A stretch of DNA of 64,000 nucleotides from Mucilaginibacter hurinus (GCF_003324525.1 NZ_QGDC01000003.1:310001-374000), one strand, 5' to 3'. Positions 27,126 to 37,300 are shown, numbered from the stretch's first letter. The notes: a model not told the origin generated them from the letters alone. Numbers and translations: made by a program.

Positions 27126-28634
27126 ATGCCGGTATTAGTAAAGCTATACGTGAAAGCTTGTATCTGTAACTTTTTGTTTTTAGCGCTCTTTGCGGTACAG
27201 GGTTGCAGCAAAAACACCCATCCCAAACCAAGCCCGGTTGTTGTAACTCCTGAAGAAACCTCGTTTAGCATATCAAACATATTGCAAAGCAATATGGTGA
27301 TACAGCGCGATCAACCTTTAGCGATATGGGGGAGCTCGAAACCCGGCCTGATAGTAAACATCAGCGTTAGCTGGCATACACAAAAGTTTAACGCTACAGC
27401 AGATGCCGGCGGTAAATGGAAAGCAATTATCCCACCATCAACTGCCAAAAGTTTACCACAAACTATCACTGTTACAGCGAATGAGATTAAACCAATAACA
27501 TTTAACAATATACTTATCGGGGATGTATGGTTATGCGCAGGACAATCAAACATGGTAATGCCTTTGGCCCCTAACGGCGGCTCCTTTGCCGGCGTTACTA
27601 ATTATGAAAGCGAAATAGCAGCTGCCAATTATCCGCTGATACGCGCTACAACTATTAAGGAAAACTACCAGTGGTTGCCTGCTGACACACTTAGCCGCGC
27701 AGCGGTTTGGAATGCATGTACCCCAGCTACTACAGCTGTAACAAGTGCGGTGGCCTATTATTTCGCCCGCAAAATACACACAGAGATTAATGTGCCCATA
27801 GGAATTATTGTAGCTGCGGTTGGCGGCACTAAGTGTGAGCAGTGGGCAAACAAAGAGGTTTTTACTGACGCAACAATAAGCGGGATGTATGGTGATGGCA
27901 CCGGCGACTCTCAACTATACAATGGCATGATTAATCCTTTTACCAATTTAAGCGTAAAGGGCTTTATATGGTACCAGGGAGAAAGCAATTGGAGCGACTC
28001 GCCAGCCGGTTATGCCAAACTTAATGCAGGTTTAATAAAAGGATGGCGGTCTAAATTTAACAACCCGGCTGCTCCGTTTTATTTCGTTCAGCTCGCGCCT
28101 TTTTCAAAAAACCAACATACGCTGCCGGGCGGAGGCGATTTAACGCTCTTTGATTATGCATTATTCAGGGAAGGTCAAAAAGAAATATTACAACTTGTCG
28201 ATAATACCGACATGGCTATCTCCATGGATGTAGGGAGCATATTCCTGCTTCATCCGCCCGGTAAAAAACCAATAGGTGAACGTTTGGCTTTGTTCGCGCT
28301 CAAAAATGATTATTCAAAACCTGTTAACCCAATTTGCCCCCGCTACAAAAGCCATGTGCAAACAGGCAACAGCATAACAATACAATTTGATAATGCCAAC
28401 GGACTAACCACCATCGGCGGCCATCCGCTTAATCAGCATTTTTACGTAGCTGGCAGTAACCGTATATTTATAAATGTAAATGCCGTAATAAAAAATAATG
28501 CCATAGTGTTAACCTTACCCAACACGATAGGGTCGGTACAAGCTATACGTTACGCCTTTACCAATGCCGCGGTAACCAACCTTACAAATAACGAAGGACT
28601 TCCTGTCGAGCAATTTCGTACCGATAACTGGTAA
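27126..28634 (+). CDS. Sialate O-acetylesterase-like SGNH esterase (lipoprotein)
   Basis: A 502-residue lipoprotein: lipobox AVQGC with Cys27, an N-terminal beta-sandwich, then an SGNH hydrolase of the 9-O-acetylesterase family. Visible blocks are LCAGQSNM (nucleophile Ser141), AVGGTKCEQW and the WYQGESN motif at 282-288, with a late HPPGKKPIGERLA supplying the His. The family removes O-acetyl groups from sialic acids or, in soil Bacteroidota, more often from acetylated xylan or pectin. The adjoining GH43 favours a plant hemicellulose role. A stem-loop follows within 10 bases. Confidence 0.88.
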   Translation: MPVLVKLYVKACICNFLFLALFAVQGCSKNTHPKPSPVVVTPEETSFSISNILQSNMVIQRDQPLAIWGSSKPGLIVNISVSWHTQKFNATADAGGKWKAIIPPSTAKSLPQTITVTANEIKPITFNNILIGDVWLCAGQSNMVMPLAPNGGSFAGVTNYESEIAAANYPLIRATTIKENYQWLPADTLSRAAVWNACTPATTAVTSAVAYYFARKIHTEINVPIGIIVAAVGGTKCEQWANKEVFTDATISGMYGDGTGDSQLYNGMINPFTNLSVKGFIWYQGESNWSDSPAGYAKLNAGLIKGWRSKFNNPAAPFYFVQLAPFSKNQHTLPGGGDLTLFDYALFREGQKEILQLVDNTDMAISMDVGSIFLLHPPGKKPIGERLALFALKNDYSKPVNPICPRYKSHVQTGNSITIQFDNANGLTTIGGHPLNQHFYVAGSNRIFINVNAVIKNNAIVLTLPNTIGSVQAIRYAFTNAAVTNLTNNEGLPVEQFRTDNW

Positions 28635-28641
28635 AAAAATA

Positions 28642-28668
28642 ACCCGTCAGGCCTCGCGCCTAACGGGT
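28642..28668. terminator. Stem-loop after the esterase gene
   Basis: ACCCGT-C-AGGC pairs with GCCT-A-ACGGGT around a CTCGC loop. The A-run lies on the upstream side (so the T-run faces the minus strand) and no T-run follows on the plus strand; termination of the plus-strand operon here is likely but not classical. Confidence 0.55.
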
Positions 28669-28982
28669 AACCAATTAAATTAAACTATACTTTTTATTGA
28701 AAAAAAGCCGAAGTTATCGATCCTTGCCGGAAGTAATAAACGGTTTGTTGAAGCCCGCCGGCAAACTAGGGCAATAATGCTTTTGTAATCACTTATTACA
28801 ATAAGCTGATTTCCACCCCACATTATTACAAATGTAGCTTATTTCAGCTAAATCGATTAAATCAAATTATGCAAATAATTGATTTATATCGCTAAATACC
28901 AAAGCCTGTTTGATTTTGTCAGTTCATCATCATATTACACAAAACCAATACATTTGCTATCGGCGGCTTCGTATATATTAAA
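28669..28982. other. Intergenic region before msrA
   Basis: About 310 bases with no coding frame. TACATTTG at 28949-28956 matches the -7 consensus and lies 26 bases before the msrA start; the rest is AT-rich with no repeat I can point to. Confidence 0.5.
28949..28956 (+). promoter_or_regulatory. Putative -7 element of msrAB
   Basis: TACATTTG is a perfect TAnnTTTG match, placing transcription start near 28963, about 20 bases before the msrA ATG. No clear TTTG occurs at -33. Confidence 0.45.
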
Positions 28983-29606
28983 ATGACAAAGAAAATAATT
29001 TATACCATAACCGTTCTATTGGTAAGCGGAGTACTCGCATTTGCCAACATAAACGTGCCTTTTAAACAGAAAGGACTTGATACCGCCACCTTTGCTACAG
29101 GTTGCTTTTGGTGTACCGAAGCCAAATTTAAACAATTGAAAGGCGTGAAAACCGTTGTTTCTGGCTACACAGGCGGCAAAACGGTAAAGCCAACCTACGA
29201 ACAGGTTAGCAGTGGAAACACCGGCCATGCAGAAGCCTGCCATATTACATACGATCCGGCCATTATTTCGTACGATGAGTTACTTGAAGCTTTTTTTGTA
29301 GCACATGATCCTACCCAGCTTAACCGGCAAGGCAATGATGTTGGAACTCAATACCGTTCCGCAATTTTTTTCCATAATGCTGCGCAGAAACAAAAAGCGC
29401 TGTATTATATAGCTAAACTAAATACCGCTAAGGCATACAAAAACAAGATAGTTACCCAGGTAGCACCTTTCAGTGTATTTTACAAAGCCGAAAATTATCA
29501 CCAAAACTATTTTGCACTAAACGGAAATGAACCGTATTGCAAATATGTTATACAGCCGGAGCTGGAAAAGTTTAAAAAGGTATTTAAAGACAAAATAAAG
29601 AAATGA
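28983..29606 (+). CDS. msrA: Peptide methionine-(S)-S-oxide reductase, exported
   Basis: A 207-residue repair enzyme that reduces methionine-S-sulfoxide. The active site GCFWCTEA has catalytic Cys41; GYTGG, GHAEA and YRSAIF follow as in the family. A hydrophobic N-terminus (residues 5-22) marks export to the periplasm. The stop codon overlaps the msrB start in an ATGA arrangement, so both halves of the repair pair are co-translated. The usual recycling cysteine is near the C-terminus (YCKYV, about residue 182). Confidence 0.96.
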   Translation: MTKKIIYTITVLLVSGVLAFANINVPFKQKGLDTATFATGCFWCTEAKFKQLKGVKTVVSGYTGGKTVKPTYEQVSSGNTGHAEACHITYDPAIISYDELLEAFFVAHDPTQLNRQGNDVGTQYRSAIFFHNAAQKQKALYYIAKLNTAKAYKNKIVTQVAPFSVFYKAENYHQNYFALNGNEPYCKYVIQPELEKFKKVFKDKIKK

Positions 29607-30124
29607 AGCAAATCTGGACACTCGCCGCTTTGTTAGTTGTTTTTACTACGGTATCAGGTCAATCAGTAAACTCAGCCAAAACGCGCAAAACAAATCCTTA
29701 TTATTCAAACACCGATACCAGGCACCTTACAGTAACTAATGCCGAGTGGAAAAAGATATTACCCCCCGCTGTATACGCCGTAGCCCGTGAACAGGCTACA
29801 GAAGAAAGGTTTAAAAACCGCTTTTGGAAAAGTAATGCGAAGGGAACGTATTATTGCGCCGTTTGTGGCAATAAGCTGTTCCGGTCTGACGCTAAATTTG
29901 CCAGTGAATGTGGCTGGCCAAGTTTTTTTGAGCCGGTACGTAAAAACAGCGTGATTTATAAGCCTGATAATTCGCATGGCATGAAACGTACTGAAGTGAT
30001 CTGCGCACGCTGTGATTCCCACTTAGGCCACCTGTTTAATGATGGCCCGCCGCCAACTCACAAACGTTTTTGTATGAACTCAATTGTTATGGATTTTGAG
30101 CCGGATGGTACAGGGATAAATTAG
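29603..30124 (+). CDS. msrB: Peptide methionine-(R)-S-oxide reductase, exported
   Basis: A 173-residue enzyme for the R stereoisomer of methionine sulfoxide. It carries two zinc CxxC motifs (C85-AV-C88; C134-AR-C137), ECGWPSFF with Cys103, and the catalytic Cys157 in RFCMNS. The signal peptide ends near residue 19 (VSG|Q). Overlap with msrA by four bases indicates one operon for periplasmic protein repair. It converges with modC, nine bases apart. Confidence 0.96.
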   Translation: MKQIWTLAALLVVFTTVSGQSVNSAKTRKTNPYYSNTDTRHLTVTNAEWKKILPPAVYAVAREQATEERFKNRFWKSNAKGTYYCAVCGNKLFRSDAKFASECGWPSFFEPVRKNSVIYKPDNSHGMKRTEVICARCDSHLGHLFNDGPPPTHKRFCMNSIVMDFEPDGTGIN

Positions 30125-30133
30125 GCGAGGCTG

Positions 30134-30757
30134 CTACTGATTACCAACGTATAATACGTTGCCGTCGAAGCTCTCTAATTCAGACAAATTATGGCTTACT
30201 ATCAACACGGTAGTGGCCAGTTCATTGAAGATATGCTGTAATTCACTGATAAGAACGATCTTGATTTGCGTATCCAGCGCTGAAAAGGGCTCATCCATTA
30301 ACATTAATTGAGGTTTGGTAGCAAGAGCCCTTAAAATAGCCAGCCTTTGCTGTTGACCACCGGACAGGTATGCGGGTTTATGGCTTGTAAAGGTTGTCAT
30401 ATTGCTTACCGCTAATAACCGTTGTATCCAGGCATCATCATGCGTAGCGTATTGCAGATGCTCACGTACTGTCATGTTAGGAAACAGAGCATAATCCTGA
30501 AATACAAACCCGATTTTCCGTTTTTGCGGAGGCATATCAATATTTCTCTCAGTATCCAGCCAGGTTTCGCCGTTAAAAACTATTTTACCTTTTTCCGGTC
30601 TTACCAAACCGGCAAGCATTTTTAAAAGGGTGGTTTTACCTGCACCTGAAGGGCCGTATATTTTGGTAACGCTTCCTGTAAGAAATTCGGCTGCTAATTT
30701 CAGCGCCTGCCCTCCGCCATAGGTTCTTAGCTTTTTTTCAATGCTTACGGTTATCAT
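30134..30757 (-). CDS. modC: Molybdate ABC transporter ATPase, short form
   Basis: A 207-residue ATPase with Walker A GPSGAGKT (35-42), Q-loop in FVFQDYALFPN, signature LSGGQ (131-135) and Walker B LMLMDEP (151-157). It powers the ModAB importer. It ends right after the nucleotide-binding domain, so the C-terminal molybdate-binding (MOP/TOBE) domain found in longer ModC proteins is absent. Its start overlaps the modB stop by four bases. Assignment to molybdate rather than sulfate or another anion follows from ModA and ModB next to it. Confidence 0.88.
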   Translation of the reverse strand: MITVSIEKKLRTYGGGQALKLAAEFLTGSVTKIYGPSGAGKTTLLKMLAGLVRPEKGKIVFNGETWLDTERNIDMPPQKRKIGFVFQDYALFPNMTVREHLQYATHDDAWIQRLLAVSNMTTFTSHKPAYLSGGQQQRLAILRALATKPQLMLMDEPFSALDTQIKIVLISELQHIFNELATTVLIVSHNLSELESFDGNVLYVGNQ

Positions 30758-31425
30758 TCCAAAGGACTTTTTGCGTGGTACTTATTAAATATAAAAACGG
30801 CCATCACCATAAAAAAGGTAATAGCAAATAACAGCAGCGAATAGTTATTAGCGGATGAATAATCCATTTGTTCCACTGCATCGTAAACGGCTATTGATGC
30901 TACACGCGTAACCCCCGGAATACTTCCGCCTATCATCAGCACTACGCCAAATTCTCCCAGCGTGTGTGCAAAGGTGAGCACAATTGCTGTTAATAAGGAT
31001 GGTTTGATATTAGGCAGCAACACACATGTAAAAGTTTGCCACTCGGTTTTGCCTAATGTATACGATGCCTGGGCCAGCGAAACAGGCAACTGCTGCAGTG
31101 CTGATTTTACAGGGCCTATCATAAACGGCAGACTATAGACAATGGAAGCCAGCACTAACCCCGGGAACGAAAAGACCAGTTGCACATCAAACGTATGTAG
31201 CAACCACTTACCCAAACCATTCTGCGGACTAAATGCCAGCAGCAGATAAAAACCCAGCACAGATGGGGGAAGCACAAGTGGCATGGTAATAAGCGCCTCG
31301 GTAACCAGTTTGATACCGGAACGTCCGCGCGACAACCACCAGGCCAGCGGTAAACCAATTGCCAGTAAAAGCAAGGTGGTTATTGCTGCCAGTTTCAAGG
31401 TGAGCCATATGGGAGACAAATCCAT
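30754..31425 (-). CDS. modB: Molybdate ABC transporter permease
   Basis: A 223-residue inner-membrane permease with about six helices and the ABC permease loop EFGVVLMIGGSIPG, typical of ModB (HTLGEFG precedes it). The modA stop and the modB ATG share one base (TAATG). With modA and modC it forms the complete importer. Confidence 0.93.
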   Translation of the reverse strand: MDLSPIWLTLKLAAITTLLLLAIGLPLAWWLSRGRSGIKLVTEALITMPLVLPPSVLGFYLLLAFSPQNGLGKWLLHTFDVQLVFSFPGLVLASIVYSLPFMIGPVKSALQQLPVSLAQASYTLGKTEWQTFTCVLLPNIKPSLLTAIVLTFAHTLGEFGVVLMIGGSIPGVTRVASIAVYDAVEQMDYSSANNYSLLLFAITFFMVMAVFIFNKYHAKSPLE

Positions 31426-32183
31426 TAAGATGCAGGTTTATAACCGTAGTTTTTAAATATATGCTTTGCAGAATGCCCTAAAAGGTAATGGTAAAATTTT
31501 TTGGCTGCCGGGTTACCTGCTCCATGTTTTAAAATAACGATACCTTGCTTTATAGGCTGGTAAGTTTGCGGATTTATTTCCTGCCAGGATAATGTATTGG
31601 TATTTCCGGTATCGTATATAACTGATTTGGCGGTAAACCCTATATCTGCAACCCCTGTGGTTAAATAGGTATTCACCTGTGCAACGCTTTCGCCGTATAC
31701 CACTTTGCTCTTAACGGCGGCAAAAGCAGCAATTTTGTTAAGCACTTGCCCGGCCGCTTTGCCGTATGGAGCTGTCGCGGGATTGGCGATAGCTATCTTT
31801 TTAGTTTCTGGATTTGAAAGTATTTGTTGCCATTTGTCGAGCATCTGCTTCTTTGAAGTGCAAATGATAAGCGTTCCCATGGCGTATACAACCGGCTTAC
31901 CAGTTGTAAATCCCCTTGCATGTAACGTTTCAGGATACTGCATATCAGCAGAAAGAAAAACATCATATGGCGCGCCGTTGCTTATCTGCGCTACCAATTT
32001 GCCCGATGAGCCTGTGATTATTTCGGCGGTTATACCCGTGTGCTTCTTAAAATCAGCCTTTAGCGCCAGCATCAATGCTTGCAGGTTGGCAGCAGCCGCT
32101 ATGCGTAAGTTTTGTGCAAATGCCGGGATGTTCCCTAAATGGAAAAAAAATAAAAATACTATAGAAAGATTTTTGCAGTTCAC
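31425..32183 (-). CDS. modA: Molybdate-binding periplasmic protein
   Basis: A solute-binding protein with signal peptide (NLSIVFLFFFHLGNIPAFA|Q) and the ModA fold: LRIAAAANLQALM, GSSGKLVAQISNGAPYDVFLSAD (split here by position), NPATAPYGKAAGQVL and ADIGFTAKSV. It captures molybdate or tungstate for ModBC. I chose GTG at 32183. An upstream ATG at 32234 is in frame, but it lies inside the hairpin of the amtB terminator and would encode 17 residues that do not suit a signal peptide. A TATATTTG promoter element lies between the terminator and the GTG. Confidence 0.9.
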   Translation of the reverse strand: MNCKNLSIVFLFFFHLGNIPAFAQNLRIAAAANLQALMLALKADFKKHTGITAEIITGSSGKLVAQISNGAPYDVFLSADMQYPETLHARGFTTGKPVVYAMGTLIICTSKKQMLDKWQQILSNPETKKIAIANPATAPYGKAAGQVLNKIAAFAAVKSKVVYGESVAQVNTYLTTGVADIGFTAKSVIYDTGNTNTLSWQEINPQTYQPIKQGIVILKHGAGNPAAKKFYHYLLGHSAKHIFKNYGYKPAS

Positions 32184-32201
32184 GGCCAACCGGTATAACT
32201 G

Positions 32202-32209
32202 CAAATATA
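32202..32209 (-). promoter_or_regulatory. Putative -7 element of modABC
   Basis: On the minus strand TATATTTG, a perfect TAnnTTTG match, 18 bases before the GTG start and just downstream of the amtB terminator. A TTTG 14 bases upstream is a possible -33 element. Confidence 0.5.
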
Positions 32210-32223
32210 TAAATGATATAAAG

Positions 32224-32252
32224 CAAAAAGCCATACCCTTACGGGTATGGCT
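32224..32252 (-). terminator. Rho-independent terminator of amtB
   Basis: AGCCATACCC / GGGTATGGCT with a four-base loop, followed on the minus strand by TTTTTGCTTT. It lies about 40 bases after the amtB stop codon. Confidence 0.88.
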
Positions 32253-32290
32253 ATAACAATAAATATAAGGTCAGTTAATATTTATGCTTT

Positions 32291-33598
32291 TTATAATTCT
32301 TCGTCGTGCTGGCTAACGTCCAAACCAACCAGTTCTTCTTCAGGAGTTACACGAAGCGGGCTGATAATGTCGGTTATTTTTAACAGTAAAAATGCGCCGA
32401 AGAATGCGAAGGCCGAAACGCCAACTAATGCCACAAGGTGTTTAACAAACAAAGTAGAGTCGCCGTATATTAAACCTTCGGCACCCAGGCCGTTAACACT
32501 TTTAGTTGCGAATACACCTGTTAACAACATACCAACCATACCGCCAACACCATGGCAAGGGAATACGTCAAGTGTATCGTCAATATTGGTTTTGTTAGTT
32601 CTCCAGATAACAACCAGGTTACTCACCACAGCTGCAACTACACCGATTATTAATGAGCTGGAGATGGTTACAAAACCTGCAGCAGGAGTGATAGCTACCA
32701 GGCCTACAACAGCACCAATACAAGCGCCAAGTGCAGATGGTTTTTTACCTCTTAAAATATCAAAGAATATCCATGCAATAGCTGCAGCAGCTGAAGCGGT
32801 AGTTGTGGTACCTAAAGCGGTTGCGGCTAACTCGCCTGCACCTAATGCAGAACCTGCGTTGAAGCCGAACCAGCCGAACCATAATAAGCCTGTACCTAAT
32901 ATTACATAGCTAATGCGTGCCGGAGCATGTGCTTCTTCAACAGTGTTACGCTTTTTCAGATATAGCGCAGAAGCCAAAGCGGCCCAGCCTGCCGACATGT
33001 GAACCACGGTACCACCGGCAAAGTCAAGTATTCCCCATTTAAAGAATAAACCTTCTGAATGCCAGGTTGCGTGGGCAAGCGGCGTGTAAATGATGATGAT
33101 GAATAAGGTAATAAATATAAGGTAAGAGTTGAAGCGGATACGTTCTGCAAATGCCCCGGTGATCAATGCAGGGGTAATAACCGCGAACTTTAACTGAAAC
33201 ATAGCGAACAGTATTACCGGGATGGTTCCCCATGCAACACCCAGGGTGTTTTGCATCATAAAGAATGATGATGGATTACCAATGATACCCCACCCGTTAA
33301 CATCTTCGCCAAATGCAAGGCCAAAACCAAACACTACCCATATAATAGTGATAAGGCCCATACATACAAAGCTTTGCAACATGGTTGATATGACGTTCTT
33401 TTTTCTAACCATACCACCGTAAAAGAAGGCGAGGCCAGGTGTCATTAACAATACAAGTGCAGTTGATATTAACAGCCAGGCAGTGTCAGCTGCGTTTAGA
33501 GGGGATGTTTCAGGTGCAGGAGCTGCACTATTGCCCGGGTATAGCAGGGCAAGGATTACAACAATGACCAGGAGGCCAAAAGGTACGATTTTTTTCAT
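32291..33598 (-). CDS. amt: Ammonium transporter (Amt family)
   Basis: A 435-residue channel with a signal-peptide-like N-terminus, eleven predicted helices and the twin pore histidines His200 (GGTVVHMSAGWA) and His349 (FPCHGVGGMVGM). It takes up ammonium and is often regulated by a PII protein (GlnK); no glnK gene is adjacent here. The C-terminal tail is acidic (VSQHDEEL). It is a single-gene unit with its own terminator. Confidence 0.96.
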   Translation of the reverse strand: MKKIVPFGLLVIVVILALLYPGNSAAPAPETSPLNAADTAWLLISTALVLLMTPGLAFFYGGMVRKKNVISTMLQSFVCMGLITIIWVVFGFGLAFGEDVNGWGIIGNPSSFFMMQNTLGVAWGTIPVILFAMFQLKFAVITPALITGAFAERIRFNSYLIFITLFIIIIYTPLAHATWHSEGLFFKWGILDFAGGTVVHMSAGWAALASALYLKKRNTVEEAHAPARISYVILGTGLLWFGWFGFNAGSALGAGELAATALGTTTTASAAAAIAWIFFDILRGKKPSALGACIGAVVGLVAITPAAGFVTISSSLIIGVVAAVVSNLVVIWRTNKTNIDDTLDVFPCHGVGGMVGMLLTGVFATKSVNGLGAEGLIYGDSTLFVKHLVALVGVSAFAFFGAFLLLKITDIISPLRVTPEEELVGLDVSQHDEEL

Positions 33599-34314
33599 GT
33601 TTATAGTTTTTAGTTAGGGTAATTCGTTTGTTTAATAGTTTCAATTAGTAGCGCTCATTTCACCAAAACCCATGGTGCGGAAAAAGCATCTGTTTATTTA
33701 TTACGCTTATTAAATCATTTTTTGTAAGATGGTTAATACACCGATCTGCTCTTTTATTCAAGACGGTGTTATATAAATTTATAGCCTCAGATCTGCAAAA
33801 ATTCAATTTATCGATACATACATCTTTAAAAATTTGGATATCAATCTGTTGTTTGCTACTTTTTTCACTTCTCACCGCTCGCAATGTTCTCTTTGCGGAA
33901 AATAACTCAGTTTTTGAGCTAACAAAACCAATGATATTTAACACCCAAGCGAACGCTATGGAAAAAATAAGCGCCGATCGATATAAAATGCCTTTGTTAT
34001 TGATATTCATCGCAAAATTTTATGCAATATCATGAAATTTTTAATAATATCAACTGTTTTTTAAAATTATTTAAAAATAAAAGCAGTTTAAAGGCACTAA
34101 TTGCAGCTAATACTAGATATATTTTAAATAAAGAACTTTCCTAGGACACTATTCTGATTACATATTCCTTATAAATCTAAAAATGCCAATTGTTCCGTTC
34201 TGATTAAGTAAAAAGCAGGCTAATTTTTCTATAAATCACTCCTTTGAATTAAAAAAGCGCGGTGAAATGTCAACATTTTCAAAAAAACTGGAAATACATC
34301 GATTTTTTTCAAAT
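33599..34314. other. AT-rich intergenic region; a doubtful small membrane-protein frame
   Basis: About 715 bases, clearly richer in A+T than the neighbours. A 116-codon minus-strand frame (33660-34010) begins MNINNKGILYRSA with a hydrophobic stretch and no known motif; an 89-codon plus-strand frame overlaps it. Neither has recognisable family features, so I do not call a gene. The part before 33660 should hold the amt promoter, but no clear TAnnTTTG is seen. Confidence 0.35.
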
Positions 34315-34346
34315 AAAAAAGCCTGCGGACGCGATCCGCAGGCTTT
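34315..34346 (-). terminator. Rho-independent terminator of the repeat-protein gene
   Basis: AAAGCCTGCGGA / TCCGCAGGC with a five-base loop, followed on the minus strand by a T-run. It lies about 20 bases after the stop codon of the 1584-residue protein gene. Confidence 0.9.
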
Positions 34347-34366
34347 ACAATGTTTGCAAAAGGCTG

Positions 34367-37300
34367 TTAATATTTCAAGATAATATAACCCGATTTAGTT
34401 TTGGTGTCAACACCGATGGTATATTGCAGCATATAAAAGTATGTGCCCTCAGGTAGCTGTGCACCATGCTGGTTCCGGCCGTTAAATATACGCCCCTGGT
34501 TATCATAGCCGTAGATGCTGATCACCTGTGTGCCCTTGCTATTCATAATCTGCAGCGTGTTATCCGGGTAGCTTTCTATCCCGCTTATCATCAGTATATC
34601 ATTGATGCCGTCACCGTTCGGTGTTAACGCGGCGCTTACCGTTATCTCCGGTACCGCTGCCTGCATGCGGCCTGCGTTTGTTGATGGCCGTGTTAGTACT
34701 ATGCTATAGGTTTTGGTGGTCACGCCGTCTGCTGCTGTTACCGCTACGGCTATCGTGTTCCCGCCCGGCTGTAACGAGGCCCTGTAAGCTGCGCCATGTT
34801 CTACCGCCGTACCATTGATCTTTATCTCTGCCTGAGGGTCATGCGCTGTGGCCAATACATTGATCGTATCCTGGTCTGCCTGTACTGTAGCCGTGTAGTC
34901 GCGGTAGTTGATGCCGGATACGGTCTTCCTGCTTACCGCAGGGTCCAGTACCAGGCTGCTCAGCAAGGCGTTGTCTGATGCTTTTTGGGTTACCGCTATA
35001 CTGTATGTGTTGGTGGTAGTGCCGTCCTGCGCGGTTACTTCTACGTTGATCGTATTGATGCCTGCATTTAATGCGATTGGCGGGGTAGCGCTGCCTGAAC
35101 TGAGGGCTGTGCCGTTTACTTTTATTGTCGCTGAAGGGTCCTGGCTCGACGCGGTTACACTTACGCTGCCGCTATAGGCGGTGGCTGTATAGTCGCGGTA
35201 GTTAGTGCCTTTGGTCTTCTTGAGCGTTATCCCCTGGTCAAGTGTCAGCTGCGATAACAGCGCATTGCTGGATAGCTTGCGTGTAACTACTATGCTGTAC
35301 GTGTTGGTGGTTACGCCATTTTCTGCCGTTACTGTTACATTGATCGCGTTGGCTCCCATGGTTAATGCTACCGGCTGGCTATAGTTGCCTGATATTAAAG
35401 TTTCGCCGTTTACTTTTATCGTCGCCGTGCTGTCTTTGGCTGTAGCAATTATCCTCACCTGGCTTAATGCCGTGGTGGCCGTATAGTCGCGGTAGTTGAT
35501 CCCCCTGGCTTTTGTTTTGGTTATCCCCTGGTCAAGGTCCAGCTGCGACAGCTCGGCGTTGTCTGACGCTTTGCGCGTTACTGCTATACTGTAGATGCTT
35601 GTTGTGCCGTCCTGCGCCGTTACTGCTACATTAATGGTGTTCGTACCCATCTCTAGCGCTATGGGCTGTGAATATTCTCCACCGGCTAACTGCTGCCGGC
35701 CGATCCTGACTGTGGCCAGTGAGTCTTTCGCTGTGGCTACCACGCTAACTGTCGCTGCCGTGGTAACCGCCTTGTAATTGCGGTAGTGCGGGCCGCTTGT
35801 TTTTGTCTTGGCGATCCCCTGGTTAAGTTCCAGCTGAGACAGCTCGGTATTGCCCGGAAGTTTGCGGGTTACTACTATGCTGTAGGTATTGGTCGTTGCC
35901 CCGTCTGCCGCTGTTACTTCTACATTTATGGTGTTGGCGCCATACGCTAACGCTATCGCCTGCGTTTGCTCTCCTGATATTGCTTCTTCGCCGTTAATGC
36001 GCAACGTGGCTGAACTGTCCTGCGTTGATGCTGTTAGACGGATGCTCTCAGTAACAGCTGTCGCCGTATAATCGCGGTAGTTAGGGCCACCTACTTTCTT
36101 TATTGGGATGCCGCCCTCCAGTTCAAGCTGTGATAACAGGGCATTATCAGACAGCCCGCGCGTAATAATTATACTATATACATTTGTAACGGTAGCATCG
36201 TTTGAGGTAACCTCAATATTAACAGTGTTAACGCCCATATTTAATGCTATCTGCGGAGAGAATTCGCCAGAAACAACCGATTCGCCGTTGATTTTTATAC
36301 TAGCCCCGGGATGAGTGCCCGTAGCCAATATCCTCGTAGTACCTCTATTCACTGTAGCAGTGTAATTTTTAAAGTCTGAACCGGTTGCTTCCCGTAACGG
36401 TATATTATTTTCAAGCGATAAAACGCTTAATGTGGCGTTAGGGTCGCCCATCACATTCGCCAAAATGGTGTACGTTTTTGAAGCTCCGTTTTCAGCAGTT
36501 ACTACTATAGTTATAGTATTGCTGCCATTTGCAAGCGTTACCTCCACGCCATTGCCTGACACTGCTGTTGTACCGTTTACCGTAATACTCGCATAAGCTG
36601 AATTTGCGGTAGGCGTAACTAATACTGTGCCGCCGGTAAGCCCAAATGATTGATATTGAGTGATCGGTACTGATCCGAATGGCGGAGTAATGCCGCTTCC
36701 ATGACCGATGGTTAAATTACTTAACGTATTATCGTCCGATCGTTTATGGTAATTAATAGTTGACGTTTCGCTGAATTCAGTGATATTCCCCGCGGCATCT
36801 TTAAGCTGGAACCTTGCATTTATATCGCCCGTTGGATCGCTTGAGTCTAAAACCCGTACAGCACGGTAGTTAAAGCCGCCGGTGTTTTCTAAAAGCTCCC
36901 AACTATTACCTATTATCATATATAAGTCCGTATAGCCCTCTAAAGGAAAAAGCTCCTCCTTACTGGTGAAGGAGAGTGTTACAGTATCCCCTTCAACTGC
37001 CTGGCCCGCATCGGTATTGCTGGTGGTAAAGGTTACATTGCTGATAACCGGACCAACTTTATCAATAGTTAACACAGGACCACTATAAGGCAGATTACTA
37101 ATTGGCTTGCTTAAACCTGTGGCGTTCGCCAGCTTTAAAGTAATGTTACCCTCACCGGTGCCCGTATTAACAGGGATACTCCAGCTATTTAAGTTTGCAA
37201 CGGGCGTGCCTATGTTGGCATCGGCGATTGTACCTGTAGTTACCAGTTGGAAGTTAGCTGCCGTTAGGCCGGTTATTTCTTCAGGTAACTCCAGTATATA

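Noticed and set aside
34684..36741. Regular tandem repeats considered as CRISPR
   Set aside because: Units are about 294 bases, in frame and encode a beta-sandwich module; there are no short direct repeats with unique spacers.
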